Program-made: the position numbers and the translations under genes
Part shown: positions 41,414 to 49,701 of the stretch, one piece after another
Numbering within the stretch: position 1 is the first letter of the stretch
Layout: every line of letters begins with the position of its first letter
Origin: Paenibacillus sp. 32352
Lineage (GTDB): Bacteria > Bacillota > Bacilli > Paenibacillales > NBRC-103111
Direction of reading: 5' to 3'
Length of the DNA: 64,000 bases
Assembly: GCF_002042965.1 (NCBI RefSeq)
Contig: NZ_MZNT01000017.1
Coordinates: 62,001 to 126,000 of the forward strand
Notes under the pieces: generated by a model
Told to the model about the DNA's origin: nothing
Databases searched by the model: none
Seen by the model: only the letters and a program-made list of their open reading frames with translations

Positions 41414-41527
41414 ACATCCTACACATAAAGCCAAGTCTACAGAACGTTGGAAGAGGGGCGGCACGGGCCGTCCATGATCTTGCCTTGTTATTGTTGATAC
41501 GGTTATGTCCGTGTAGGATGTTTTTTT
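41414..41527 (+). ncRNA. Candidate structured leader RNA or small RNA ending in a terminator
   Basis: ACATCCTACAC (41414-41424) pairs perfectly with GTGTAGGATGT (41511-41521), which is followed by seven T residues. The helix continues as ATAA/TTAT past a bulged GTCC. Inside lies the stable hairpin GGGCGGC-ACGG-GCCGTCC (41456-41473). The two ends close a ~108-nt domain directly upstream of the yitT-like gene, like a riboswitch or attenuator whose 3' strand doubles as terminator. I recognise no known class; the T-box GGGTGGNACCGCG signature is absent. Confidence 0.4.
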
Positions 41528-41568
41528 GTTTGCGATGACATTGTTACGAAGGGTACGGAGGGATGCGT

Positions 41569-42459
41569 ATGCAAAGCAGGAAGAAACGGCCGCGGAACCC
41601 GGCGATAGTGCAGCCTGGACCGGGACAGCGCGTCATGGAGTATGTGCTTTTGCTGCTGGGCTCACTGTTGATTGCGATCAGCTTCAATATGTTTTTGAGT
41701 CCGAATCAGGTTGCTTCCGGAGGGGTATCCGGCATCAGTATCATTGTGAATTCCTTATTTGGGATTGAGCCTGCCATTACGCAATGGGCACTGAATATTC
41801 CTTTATTCTTATTAGGAACCTGGGCTCTTGGAGGCCAGTTCGGGGTTAAAACGGCCATAGGCTCGGTCCTGCTGCCGATGCTTATTCTGCTAACGCGCGA
41901 TCTTCCGCCATTGACGAATAACATTTTGCTGGCCAGTATTTATGGCGGCATTTTAATAGGTATGGGGCTTGGACTTGTTTTCCGCGGCAGAGGCTCAACG
42001 GGAGGGTTGGACTTGGCTGCCCAAATGATACATAGATTTACGGGGCTGAGCCTGGGGCTGGCTGTTGCAATGCTGGACGGGATGGTCATTTTGACCGCGG
42101 GCATCGTCTTGTCTCCGGAGAAAGCGCTCTACGCCTTGATCGGATTATTCGTAACGAGCAAAACCATCAACATTGTTCAGCTGGGTCTGAGCTACTCCAA
42201 AGTAGCCTTTATTATCTCTTCCGAGACAGCGCCAATTCGGGAAGCGATTTTGCATGATCTGGACCGCGGGGTCACCCAACTGCATGCTACGGGAGGCTAT
42301 ACCGGCGAAGAGAGGACGGTGCTGATGGTTGTAGTAGGACAATCAGAGGTTACCCGGTTGAAGCAGCTTGTGAAGGCATTGGATCCGGGGGCTTTTGTCA
42401 TATTGAGCGATACGAATGAGGTGCTCGGAGAAGGCTTCAAATTTCATATTCCATCTTAA
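41569..42459 (+). CDS. YitT family membrane protein
   Basis: A 296-aa protein with a basic N-terminus and about five membrane helices (for example VLLLLGSLLIAISFNMFLSP, ASIYGGILIGMGLGLVFRGR). It ends in a cytosolic DUF2179 domain (GEERTVLMVVVGQSEVTRLK, DPGAFVILSDTNEVLGEGF). The family is widespread in Firmicutes and its transport substrate, if any, is unknown. ATG 41569 lies 6 nt after GGAGGG; the ATG at 41563 abuts that site. It stands between the RNA candidate and the arginine genes. Confidence 0.9.
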   Translation: MQSRKKRPRNPAIVQPGPGQRVMEYVLLLLGSLLIAISFNMFLSPNQVASGGVSGISIIVNSLFGIEPAITQWALNIPLFLLGTWALGGQFGVKTAIGSVLLPMLILLTRDLPPLTNNILLASIYGGILIGMGLGLVFRGRGSTGGLDLAAQMIHRFTGLSLGLAVAMLDGMVILTAGIVLSPEKALYALIGLFVTSKTINIVQLGLSYSKVAFIISSETAPIREAILHDLDRGVTQLHATGGYTGEERTVLMVVVGQSEVTRLKQLVKALDPGAFVILSDTNEVLGEGFKFHIPS

Positions 42460-42533
42460 AAAAGTGAGTGTATGCAATTTGGGACAGATTAGGTAAAATG
42501 GGGAAGGCAGCAAGAAATTTTTGCCTCATAAAG

Positions 42534-42627
42534 TAAAAATTTATGCAGGAAAAATACATCGGGGAAGAAGCAAAATCGGGGGAAAAAATCCATTGAATTA
42601 TTATACCTTCGAATGTATAATAATACA
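42534..42627 (+). promoter_or_regulatory. argC promoter with ARG-box-like operators
   Basis: TTGAAT (42593-42598), 17-nt spacer, TATAAT (42616-42621). TGTATAATAATACA (42614-42627) covers the -10, and TGAATTATTATACC (42594-42607) covers the -35; both resemble the ArgR/AhrC box TGAAT-N4-ATTCA. ATTATTATAC and GTATAATAAT form a perfect 10-bp inverted repeat. A third weaker box reads TGCATAAATTTTTA on the minus strand (42534-42547). Repression by arginine is expected. Confidence 0.75.
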
Positions 42628-42653
42628 TAGTTTTTCATGTGGAGGGAACGGTT

Positions 42654-43703
42654 ATGTCTAATAAATTAAGAGCGGCAATTATCGGGGCAACAGGATACGG
42701 CGGAGTAGAGGTCATTAGGCTGCTTCTGGCGCATCCGAACGTGGAGATCACTTCGGTCATCTCTTCGTCCAGCGCGGGAACGCCGATTGCAGACGGATAT
42801 CCGCATTTGAATGAAATTATGGTCGGCAACCTGGACGGCATCGACGTAGAACTGATGAAGCAAAAAGCGGATGTGGTATTCATGGCGACTCCGCATGGCG
42901 TAGCTGCAGAGCTGGCTCCGAAGCTGGTAGACGCAGGCTTAAAGGTCATTGATATCTCCGGCGATTTCCGGTTGAAGTCTGGAGAAGTGTACGAAAAATG
43001 GTATAAGCATAAGCCGGCGGATCCGGCCTATGTAGAAAAAGCGGTGTACGGTTTATCCGAAGTATTCGATGATGAAGTTCGCGATGCGACGTTTATTTCG
43101 AATCCGGGATGCTTTCCGACGGCGACGCTGCTCGGCTTGGTTCCTTTGGTCGACAAGGGCTGGGCAGATTTGTCCTCGATCATTATCGATGCCAAATCCG
43201 GAGTGTCCGGTGCAGGTCGCGGCTTGAATTTAGCTCATCATTATTCCGAAATTAACGAAAACTTCTTGGCATACAAAGTGAATAAGCACCAGCATACGCC
43301 GGAAATTGAGCAGGTTCTCAGCCGTGTAGCAGGTGAAGAGGTCGTTGTATCCTTTACCACTCATTTGGTGCCGATGACGCGCGGCATCTTGTCAACAATG
43401 TATGTCAAGCTGAATGGCACTCATTCGGAAGATGAGATCATTGAAATGTACCGTCAGTATTATGAAGGCCGCCGCTTCGTGAGAATTCGCCAGAAGGGCC
43501 AGTGGCCGGCGACGAAGCAGGTATGGGGCTCCAACTATTGCGATATCGGCTTCTCGCTGGATGAGCGTACGGGCCGTTTAACGATCATTTCAGTCATTGA
43601 TAATGTTGTGAAAGGGGCAGCCGGTCAGGCCGTCCAAAACTTGAACTTGATGATGGGCTGGGAAGAATCGACCGGTTTGGCGTTCACCCCGGTGTATCCA
43701 TAA
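42654..43703 (+). CDS. argC: N-acetyl-gamma-glutamyl-phosphate reductase
   Basis: A 349-aa NADPH-dependent enzyme, third step of ornithine synthesis. The Rossmann start AAIIGATGYGGVEVIRLL, the active-site Cys in SNPGCFPTATLLGL (~152), and the C-terminal GQAVQNLNLMMGW are typical. ATG 42654 lies 7 nt after GGAGGG (42641-42646). First gene of the arginine cluster, behind the operator described at 42534-42627. Confidence 0.98.
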   Translation: MSNKLRAAIIGATGYGGVEVIRLLLAHPNVEITSVISSSSAGTPIADGYPHLNEIMVGNLDGIDVELMKQKADVVFMATPHGVAAELAPKLVDAGLKVIDISGDFRLKSGEVYEKWYKHKPADPAYVEKAVYGLSEVFDDEVRDATFISNPGCFPTATLLGLVPLVDKGWADLSSIIIDAKSGVSGAGRGLNLAHHYSEINENFLAYKVNKHQHTPEIEQVLSRVAGEEVVVSFTTHLVPMTRGILSTMYVKLNGTHSEDEIIEMYRQYYEGRRFVRIRQKGQWPATKQVWGSNYCDIGFSLDERTGRLTIISVIDNVVKGAAGQAVQNLNLMMGWEESTGLAFTPVYP

Positions 43704-43730
43704 CAGTAACATGCCATGGGTGAGGAGAAG

Positions 43731-44957
43731 ATGAAAGTGAAGGATCAATTTACCGTCGTGCCGGAAGGCTCGATCACAACACCGCAGGGCTTTCGTGCAG
43801 GAGGCTTGCATTGCGGCTTGAAGAAAACAAATCGTTTTGACCTCGGTGTCATTGTGTGTGAGGTTCCTGCCCAAGCTGCGGGTGTCTACACACTCAATGC
43901 CTTTCAGGCGGCGCCTCTGCGCGTGACGCAGGATAGCATTGCCGTAGACGGCAAGCTGCAAGCGATGATAGTTAACAGCGGCAATGCCAACGCCTGCACA
44001 GGTAAGCAGGGAGAGGACGACGCTCGCGAGATGCGTGCTGCAGCTGCAAAAGCTTTTGGCGTTGCGGAGCATCATGTCGGCGTTACCTCGACGGGCGTTA
44101 TCGGAGAGCTGCTGCCAATGCCTAAAGTGCTGAGCGGGATCGAGAAGCTTCCTGCCGAAGTGAAACTGGACGGAGGAGAAGATTTCTGTCAGGCGATCCT
44201 CACGACCGATCTGGTGCAGAAGATGACCTGCGTCAAGCTGACGGTGAATGGCAAAACGGTACATATTGCCGGTGCAGCGAAAGGGTCGGGCATGATACAT
44301 CCGAACATGGCAACGATGCTCGGCTTTATGACGACGGATGCCAACATTGAGAGCGCCCAGCTGCAAAAGCTGCTGAACGGCGTTACGGATTCCACCTTCA
44401 ACATGATCACTGTGGATGGCGATACAAGCACTAACGACATGGTTGTCGTTATGGCGAGCGGCATGGCTGGCAATGACAGCCTGACGCCCGAGCATCCGGA
44501 CTGGGCTTCGTTCGAAGCGGGCTTCCGCTATGTAGGCGAATATTTGGCCAAAGCCATTGCCCGCGACGGGGAAGGCGCTACGAAGCTCATCGAGGTCAAT
44601 GTGGCAGGAGCTGAGACACAGGAAGCGGCTCGGGCGATTGCCAAGACGATCGTCGGCTCGAGCCTGGTGAAGTCGGCCTGCTACGGCGCAGACGCGAACT
44701 GGGGCCGTATCATTGCGGCAGTAGGCCGCGCTGGACAGCCGGTGAATACGGAAACCGTGGACATCCGTTTGGGGGATATCCTCGTACTGGAGCAGTCGCG
44801 TCCGGTGAAGTTCGATGAAGACCGGGCCGAGGAGTACTTAAAGGGCGAGCTGGTGCAAATTCACGTGAATTTGAACATGGGCTCGGAGACTGCAACCGCA
44901 TGGGGCTGCGACTTGACCTATGATTATGTTCGCATCAACGCGGCGTACCGGACGTAA
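43731..44957 (+). CDS. argJ: Glutamate N-acetyltransferase / amino-acid acetyltransferase
   Basis: A ~408-aa bifunctional enzyme that recycles the acetyl group from acetylornithine to glutamate. ArgJ cleaves itself before a Thr nucleophile; this site is visible in MIHPNMATMLGFMTTDANI (A|T near residue 194). GVTSTGVIGELLPM and YGADANWGRIIAAVG are further signatures. The start is uncertain: ATG 43716 lacks a ribosome site, ATG 43731 is 3 nt and GTG 43737 is 9 nt after AGGAG. It follows argC closely. Confidence 0.95.
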   Translation: MKVKDQFTVVPEGSITTPQGFRAGGLHCGLKKTNRFDLGVIVCEVPAQAAGVYTLNAFQAAPLRVTQDSIAVDGKLQAMIVNSGNANACTGKQGEDDAREMRAAAAKAFGVAEHHVGVTSTGVIGELLPMPKVLSGIEKLPAEVKLDGGEDFCQAILTTDLVQKMTCVKLTVNGKTVHIAGAAKGSGMIHPNMATMLGFMTTDANIESAQLQKLLNGVTDSTFNMITVDGDTSTNDMVVVMASGMAGNDSLTPEHPDWASFEAGFRYVGEYLAKAIARDGEGATKLIEVNVAGAETQEAARAIAKTIVGSSLVKSACYGADANWGRIIAAVGRAGQPVNTETVDIRLGDILVLEQSRPVKFDEDRAEEYLKGELVQIHVNLNMGSETATAWGCDLTYDYVRINAAYRT

Positions 44958-45056
44958 GAGAGATTTTAAACGAAAATAAGCTGAGCAAACGGAACGTCTG
45001 CCGGTACAGCACAAGGCTGTCAGCGGGCGAGCCGTGTATATAAAGGGGAACGAAGC

Positions 45057-45839
45057 ATGAGCGCAATGTGTTTTGTGATGAAATGCGGCGGCAGCACGCT
45101 GGCGGCTCTGCCGGATTCATTTTTCTTGGATATGAAGAGGCTTCAGGATGAGGCCATCATTCCGGTCATCGTCCACGGGGGCGGTCCGGCGATTTCTTCA
45201 ACGCTTGAGAAGCTCGGTATCGAAACCGAGTTCGTCAACGGTCTGCGGAAGACCAATGAAGCCGTGCTCGACGTGGTTGAGATGGTGCTGTCGGGTCAAA
45301 TCAATAAAGAGATCGTACGCAAAATTCAGCTGTCCGGGGCTCGGGCTATGGGACTGTCCGGGGTAGACGGTCATCTCATTCAGGCAGAGCCGGTCGCTAA
45401 CGCTCACGAAGTCGGTCTTGTCGGCGACGTAACGAAAGTCAACGCCGAGCTGATTCAAGGAATCGTGAAGATGGGTTATATGCCGGTTATTGCGCCTGTC
45501 GGACTTGGAGCCGATGGAGGCCAGCGGTATAATATTAATGCGGACACGGCCGCAGGCGCCGTTGCATCGCATCTGGGCGTTGAACGAATGATCGTTGTTA
45601 CGGATGTGCCTGGCATCATGAACGGCGAGAAAAAAGTGCTGCCTTCCGTAACGGTGCAGGAGATCGACGCTATGATCGCCAGCGGGGAAATTTACGGCGG
45701 AATGATTCCGAAGGTTCGTGCGGCGGTTCAATGTATTCAAGGCAAAGTTCGTGAGGTTATCATCGTGAACGGTGCGGAGCCGGAAGTGTTGAGCAAGGTA
45801 ATCAAAGGCGCTGCGATCGGAACACGAATCGTTAAATAA
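45057..45839 (+). CDS. argB: Acetylglutamate kinase
   Basis: A 260-aa amino-acid kinase that phosphorylates N-acetylglutamate. It begins MSAMCFVMKCGGSTLAALPD (the usual KxGG loop reads KCGG). It continues with IPVIVHGGGPAISSTLEKLG, and NINADTAAGAVASHLGVERM lies in the nucleotide-binding part. Cys in the KCGG loop is a small variation. AAGGGG precedes ATG 45057. It is separated from argJ by ~100 nt with no terminator. Confidence 0.97.
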   Translation: MSAMCFVMKCGGSTLAALPDSFFLDMKRLQDEAIIPVIVHGGGPAISSTLEKLGIETEFVNGLRKTNEAVLDVVEMVLSGQINKEIVRKIQLSGARAMGLSGVDGHLIQAEPVANAHEVGLVGDVTKVNAELIQGIVKMGYMPVIAPVGLGADGGQRYNINADTAAGAVASHLGVERMIVVTDVPGIMNGEKKVLPSVTVQEIDAMIASGEIYGGMIPKVRAAVQCIQGKVREVIIVNGAEPEVLSKVIKGAAIGTRIVK

Positions 45840-45885
45840 ATGCAATTATCTGGATAGTTATTATAGGAAAAAGGAGTGATTCAGC

Positions 45886-47076
45886 ATGGGAGAAGGAGCT
45901 AATTCATTGTTTCCGAATTACGGGCGCTACCCGCTAGCATTTGTGAAGGGGGAAGGCAGCCGTCTATGGGATGAGAATGGCAAGGAGTATCTCGATCTGA
46001 TGTGCGGCTTGGCGGTTACCAACCTGGGGCATGCGCCCAAACAGGTCAAGGAACGCCTGAAGGATCAGGTTGACCAGCTGTGGCACACCAGCAACCTGTT
46101 TCATATTCCGAATCAGGAAAAGCTCGCGAAGCTGCTGACGGACAACAGCTGCGGCGATGCCGTATTTTTCTGCAACAGCGGTGCGGAGGCGAACGAAGCG
46201 GCCATCAAACTGGCACGCCGGTATTTCAACAAAGTACTCGGCAAGCCGGACCAATACGAAATTATTACCTTCCACCTGTCGTTCCATGGACGTACCTTGG
46301 CAACATTGACCGCGACCGGGCAGGATAAGGTCAAGGACGGCTTTGCGCCGCTTCCAGAAGGCTTCGTATACGCACCATACAATGATTCGGAAGCCCTGGA
46401 GCAAGCGATCGGACCGAAAACATGCGCTATCATGCTGGAGATGGTACAAGGTGAAGGCGGCGTTAATCCAGCTGATCCTGCATTCGTGGCCCGCATAGCG
46501 GAGCTGTGCAAGCAGCATGGGCTGCTGTTGATCATTGACGAAATCCAAACCGGTATCGGACGTACTGGTAAAATGTTTGCTTACGAGCATTACGGCGTGG
46601 AGCCGGACATTTTTACCCTGGCCAAAGGGTTGGGAAGCGGAATGCCGATCGGGGCGATGGTCGGTAAGGAGCATCTGCGCAGTGCATTCAGTGCAGGCAG
46701 CCACGGCTCCACCTTCGGAGGCAATTACTTGTCCACCGCAGCGGGTATCGCAACGATGGAAACGATGCTTGCCGAGAAGCTGTCGGATCGTGCGGCGGAG
46801 CTTGGGGATTACATCGTCAGTACGTTGAAGGAGAAGCTGGCAGGCAATCCGCTGGTGACGGAAATTCGCGGTCTCGGAATGCTGATTGGCATCGGCTGCA
46901 CGCAGCCGGTAGCTGATTTGATTACAGCTATCCAGGAGCAAGCCGTGCTTGTTGTTTCGGCCGGGCCTAACGTTATTCGTCTTGCGCCAAGCTTGCTTAT
47001 CTCCAAAGAAGACCTGGATCGCGGACTTGATGTAGTCTGCTCTGTATTAAGCAAACAAGCCGCAGCAGCGGTATAA
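45886..47076 (+). CDS. argD: Acetylornithine aminotransferase
   Basis: A 396-aa class III pyridoxal-phosphate transaminase. Signatures: FFCNSGAEANEAAIKLARRY, the cofactor-binding LLIIDEIQTGIGRTGKMFAY, and the Schiff-base Lys in FTLAKGLGSGMPIGAMVG (~247). AAAAAGGAGTG precedes ATG 45886. Fourth gene of argCJBD. Confidence 0.97.
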   Translation: MGEGANSLFPNYGRYPLAFVKGEGSRLWDENGKEYLDLMCGLAVTNLGHAPKQVKERLKDQVDQLWHTSNLFHIPNQEKLAKLLTDNSCGDAVFFCNSGAEANEAAIKLARRYFNKVLGKPDQYEIITFHLSFHGRTLATLTATGQDKVKDGFAPLPEGFVYAPYNDSEALEQAIGPKTCAIMLEMVQGEGGVNPADPAFVARIAELCKQHGLLLIIDEIQTGIGRTGKMFAYEHYGVEPDIFTLAKGLGSGMPIGAMVGKEHLRSAFSAGSHGSTFGGNYLSTAAGIATMETMLAEKLSDRAAELGDYIVSTLKEKLAGNPLVTEIRGLGMLIGIGCTQPVADLITAIQEQAVLVVSAGPNVIRLAPSLLISKEDLDRGLDVVCSVLSKQAAAAV

Positions 47077-47247
47077 GCATCTTTTAGACGACATTAAGCT
47101 ATCGTTAAAATATATGAAGCCCGCTGAAAGCAGCTTAGAGGGTAGGAATGCTGTTATTTGCGGATCGGTATTGATTCCGGAGTTACAGCCTTGCCCTCCT
47201 GCTTGGCGGATAGTTACTTATACAACTTATTGAAAGGGGCGATTACA

Positions 47248-48201
47248 TTGGCAGGAACCGAACAGCCTGTGGCCATCGACTTGAAAGGACGGGACTTCCT
47301 GGCCGTTGCCGATTATTCTCCGGAAGAGCTGAAATATTTGATTGACCTGGCTATTGAATTGAAACGGAAGCAAAAAGCCGGGGAGGTATACCAGCCTCTC
47401 AAAGGAAAAACGCTGGGGATGATCTTTGAAAAATCGTCAACTCGTACACGCGTATCATTTGAAGTAGGGATGTACCAATTGGGCGGTCAAGCTCTCTTCT
47501 TGAGCAAAAACGATCTTCAAATCGGGCGCGGAGAATCGATCTGGGATACGGCGCAAGTGATGTCCCGTTACTTGGACGGCATTATGATCCGTACCTACGA
47601 GCACCGCAAGGTCATTGACTTGGCGAGAGGCGCCACCATCCCGGTCATCAACGGCTTAACGGACCGTACGCACCCTTGCCAGGCATTGGCGGATTTCCAA
47701 ACGATTTTGGAGCATAAAGGCACTTTAAAAGGCTTGAAGGTTGCTTATGTCGGGGACGGCAACAATATGCTGCATTCCTTGATGATGATGTCGGCTAAGC
47801 TGGGTGTTGATTTTGCTTCCGCATCGCCGGTCGGCTATGAGCCGGATAAAGGTATCGTGGAGTCCACGAAAGAAGTGGCGGCACAAACCGGCTCCAAGCT
47901 GTACGTCGGCAACGATCCTAAGGAAGCGGTAGCGGACGCGGACGTTATTTATACGGACGTATGGGCAAGCATGGGCTTTGAAGCCGAGCAAAAAGAGCGT
48001 GAGATCGCCTTTAAGGATTACCAAGTGAACGAAGAGCTGGCCAAGTATGCGAAGAAGGATTACTTGTTCATGCACTGCCTGCCGGCGCATCGCGGCGAAG
48101 AGGTTAGCGAAGGCGTTATCGACGGGGAGAACTCGATTATTTTTGATCAGGCGGAAAACCGTCTTCATGCGCAAAAAGCAATCATGGTTGCTGTTATGTA
48201 A
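47248..48201 (+). CDS. argF: Ornithine carbamoyltransferase
   Basis: A 317-aa enzyme that makes citrulline from ornithine and carbamoyl phosphate. The carbamoyl-phosphate site FEKSSTRTRVSFE (~61-73), the DRTHPCQALADFQT block, and the ornithine motif FMHCLPAHRGEEVSEGV (~274) are intact. TTG 47248 is chosen: GAAAGGGG (47232-47239) is 8 nt upstream and the length fits the family; the longer frame from 47158 lacks such a site. carAB, which sits here in B. subtilis, is absent. Confidence 0.97.
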   Translation: MAGTEQPVAIDLKGRDFLAVADYSPEELKYLIDLAIELKRKQKAGEVYQPLKGKTLGMIFEKSSTRTRVSFEVGMYQLGGQALFLSKNDLQIGRGESIWDTAQVMSRYLDGIMIRTYEHRKVIDLARGATIPVINGLTDRTHPCQALADFQTILEHKGTLKGLKVAYVGDGNNMLHSLMMMSAKLGVDFASASPVGYEPDKGIVESTKEVAAQTGSKLYVGNDPKEAVADADVIYTDVWASMGFEAEQKEREIAFKDYQVNEELAKYAKKDYLFMHCLPAHRGEEVSEGVIDGENSIIFDQAENRLHAQKAIMVAVM

Positions 48202-48290
48202 TTTTCACTATAGAGAGTCTGCTATGAAGCGGTGGGCATGAACCAGCTGCCCACTGTGTGCAGGCTTGACGAATAAAGGAGAGCGGGACA

Positions 48291-49529
48291 ATGGCAAAGC
48301 AAAAAATCGTACTGGCCTATTCGGGCGGTTTGGATACATCGATCATTTTGAAATGGTTAAAAGAAACCTATGATGCAGAAATTATCGCATTTACTGCGGA
48401 CATCGGGCAAAAGGAAGAGCTGGACGGTCTGGAAGCTAAAGCTTTGGCAACGGGCGCTTCCAAAATCTATATCGACGACCTCCGCGATGAATTTGCAAAA
48501 GACTTCATCTTCCCTATGTTCCAAGCGGGTGCGCTGTATGAAGGACAATATTTGCTCGGTACAAGTATCGCACGTCCTTTGATTGCCAAACGCATGGTAG
48601 AAATCGCGCGCAAAGAGGGCGCAACAGCTATCGCACACGGTGCGACAGGAAAAGGGAACGACCAAGTTCGCTTCGAGCTGACTGTAGCTGCTCTGGCTCC
48701 TGAGCTGGAGGTTATTGCTCCTTGGCGTTTGGATGAGTTCCGCGAAACCTTCCCTGGACGCGCAGAAATGATCGCATATGCCGAAAAGCACGGAATTCCG
48801 GTAACAGCTTCCGCTGCAAAGCCTTATTCGACAGACCGTAACCTGCTGCATATCAGCTTTGAGAGCGGCATGCTCGAGGATCCATGGTTCGATCCAAGTG
48901 CGCCGTCTAACAAGGATATGTTCGTCTTGAGTGTAGACCCTGAGGATGCACCGGACCAAGCAGAGTATGTGGAGCTGAATTTTGAAAAAGGGAACTGCGT
49001 CGGCTTGAACGGCGACCGCATGACTCCTCTGCAAGTAATGGAACGCCTGAATGAGCTGGGCGGCAAGCATGGCATCGGCCGTGTAGATATGGTAGAAAAC
49101 CGTTTTGTCGGCATGAAGAGCCGCGGCGTATATGAGACTCCGGGCGGAACAATCCTGTTCACTGCTCACCGCAAAATGGAGTCCTTGACCATGGACCGTG
49201 AGGTTATGAACCTCCGTGACTCCCTAATCTCCCGTTATGCGACTCTTGTATATAACGGCTTCTGGTTCGCTCCGGAACGTCTTGCCCTGCAAGCGCTCGT
49301 GGATGAGAGCCAAAAGAATGTAACAGGTACGGTCCGTCTGAAGCTGTACAAAGGTAATGTTATCGGAGCCGGCGTACAAAGCCCTGTGAGCTTGTACAAC
49401 CCTGACATCGCAACGATGGAAGCTGATCCTACACAAGCTTACAATCAAGGTGACGCAACAGGCTTTATCCGCCTGAACGCGCTTCGTTTGAAGGTATCTT
49501 CCGGCGTTCAACAAAACGCGAAGAAGTAA
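48291..49529 (+). CDS. argG: Argininosuccinate synthase
   Basis: A 412-aa ATP-dependent ligase of citrulline and aspartate. The PP-loop LAYSGGLDTSIILKWLKE starts at residue 8; GATGKGNDQVRFE and the aspartate/citrulline-binding TDRNLLHISFE follow. ATG follows GGAGAGCGGG. Codon use is more biased (CGT, GCT, GGT) than in argCJBD, hinting at higher or separate expression. Confidence 0.98.
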   Translation: MAKQKIVLAYSGGLDTSIILKWLKETYDAEIIAFTADIGQKEELDGLEAKALATGASKIYIDDLRDEFAKDFIFPMFQAGALYEGQYLLGTSIARPLIAKRMVEIARKEGATAIAHGATGKGNDQVRFELTVAALAPELEVIAPWRLDEFRETFPGRAEMIAYAEKHGIPVTASAAKPYSTDRNLLHISFESGMLEDPWFDPSAPSNKDMFVLSVDPEDAPDQAEYVELNFEKGNCVGLNGDRMTPLQVMERLNELGGKHGIGRVDMVENRFVGMKSRGVYETPGGTILFTAHRKMESLTMDREVMNLRDSLISRYATLVYNGFWFAPERLALQALVDESQKNVTGTVRLKLYKGNVIGAGVQSPVSLYNPDIATMEADPTQAYNQGDATGFIRLNALRLKVSSGVQQNAKK

Positions 49530-49567
49530 GGACAGAAGGCCGTGGGAATCGCGTCCTTTTCGTGAGA

Positions 49568-49681
49568 CGGGCTTTCCTATGGATCTCCATAGGGAGGCCC
49601 TGCATCACGTATACAGAAAGAGCTTTCCTCAAGGAAAGCTCGTTAGTATTGCTTACGAAGTCAACTTTCCTACGGAAAGTT
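49568..49681 (+). repeat. Three consecutive hairpins in the argG-argH gap
   Basis: Hairpin 1: CCTATGGA-TC-TCCATAGG (49576-49593) within an outer GGGC/GCCC. Hairpin 2: GAGCTTTCC-TCAA-GGAAAGCTC (49620-49641). Hairpin 3: AACTTTCC-TAC-GGAAAGTT (49663-49681). All three share CTTTCC in the left arm (in hairpin 1 it overlaps the stem start), and hairpins 2 and 3 are perfect. None has a following T-run. They may protect or modulate the argG-argH transcript. Confidence 0.65.
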
Positions 49682-49701
49682 CTTAGAAAGGGGCAGCAGC
49701 C

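Noticed and set aside
41414..41527. T-box leader
   Set aside because: GAGGGGCGGCACGGGCC looked similar at first, but the conserved GGGTGGNACCGCG sequence and a specifier stem are missing.
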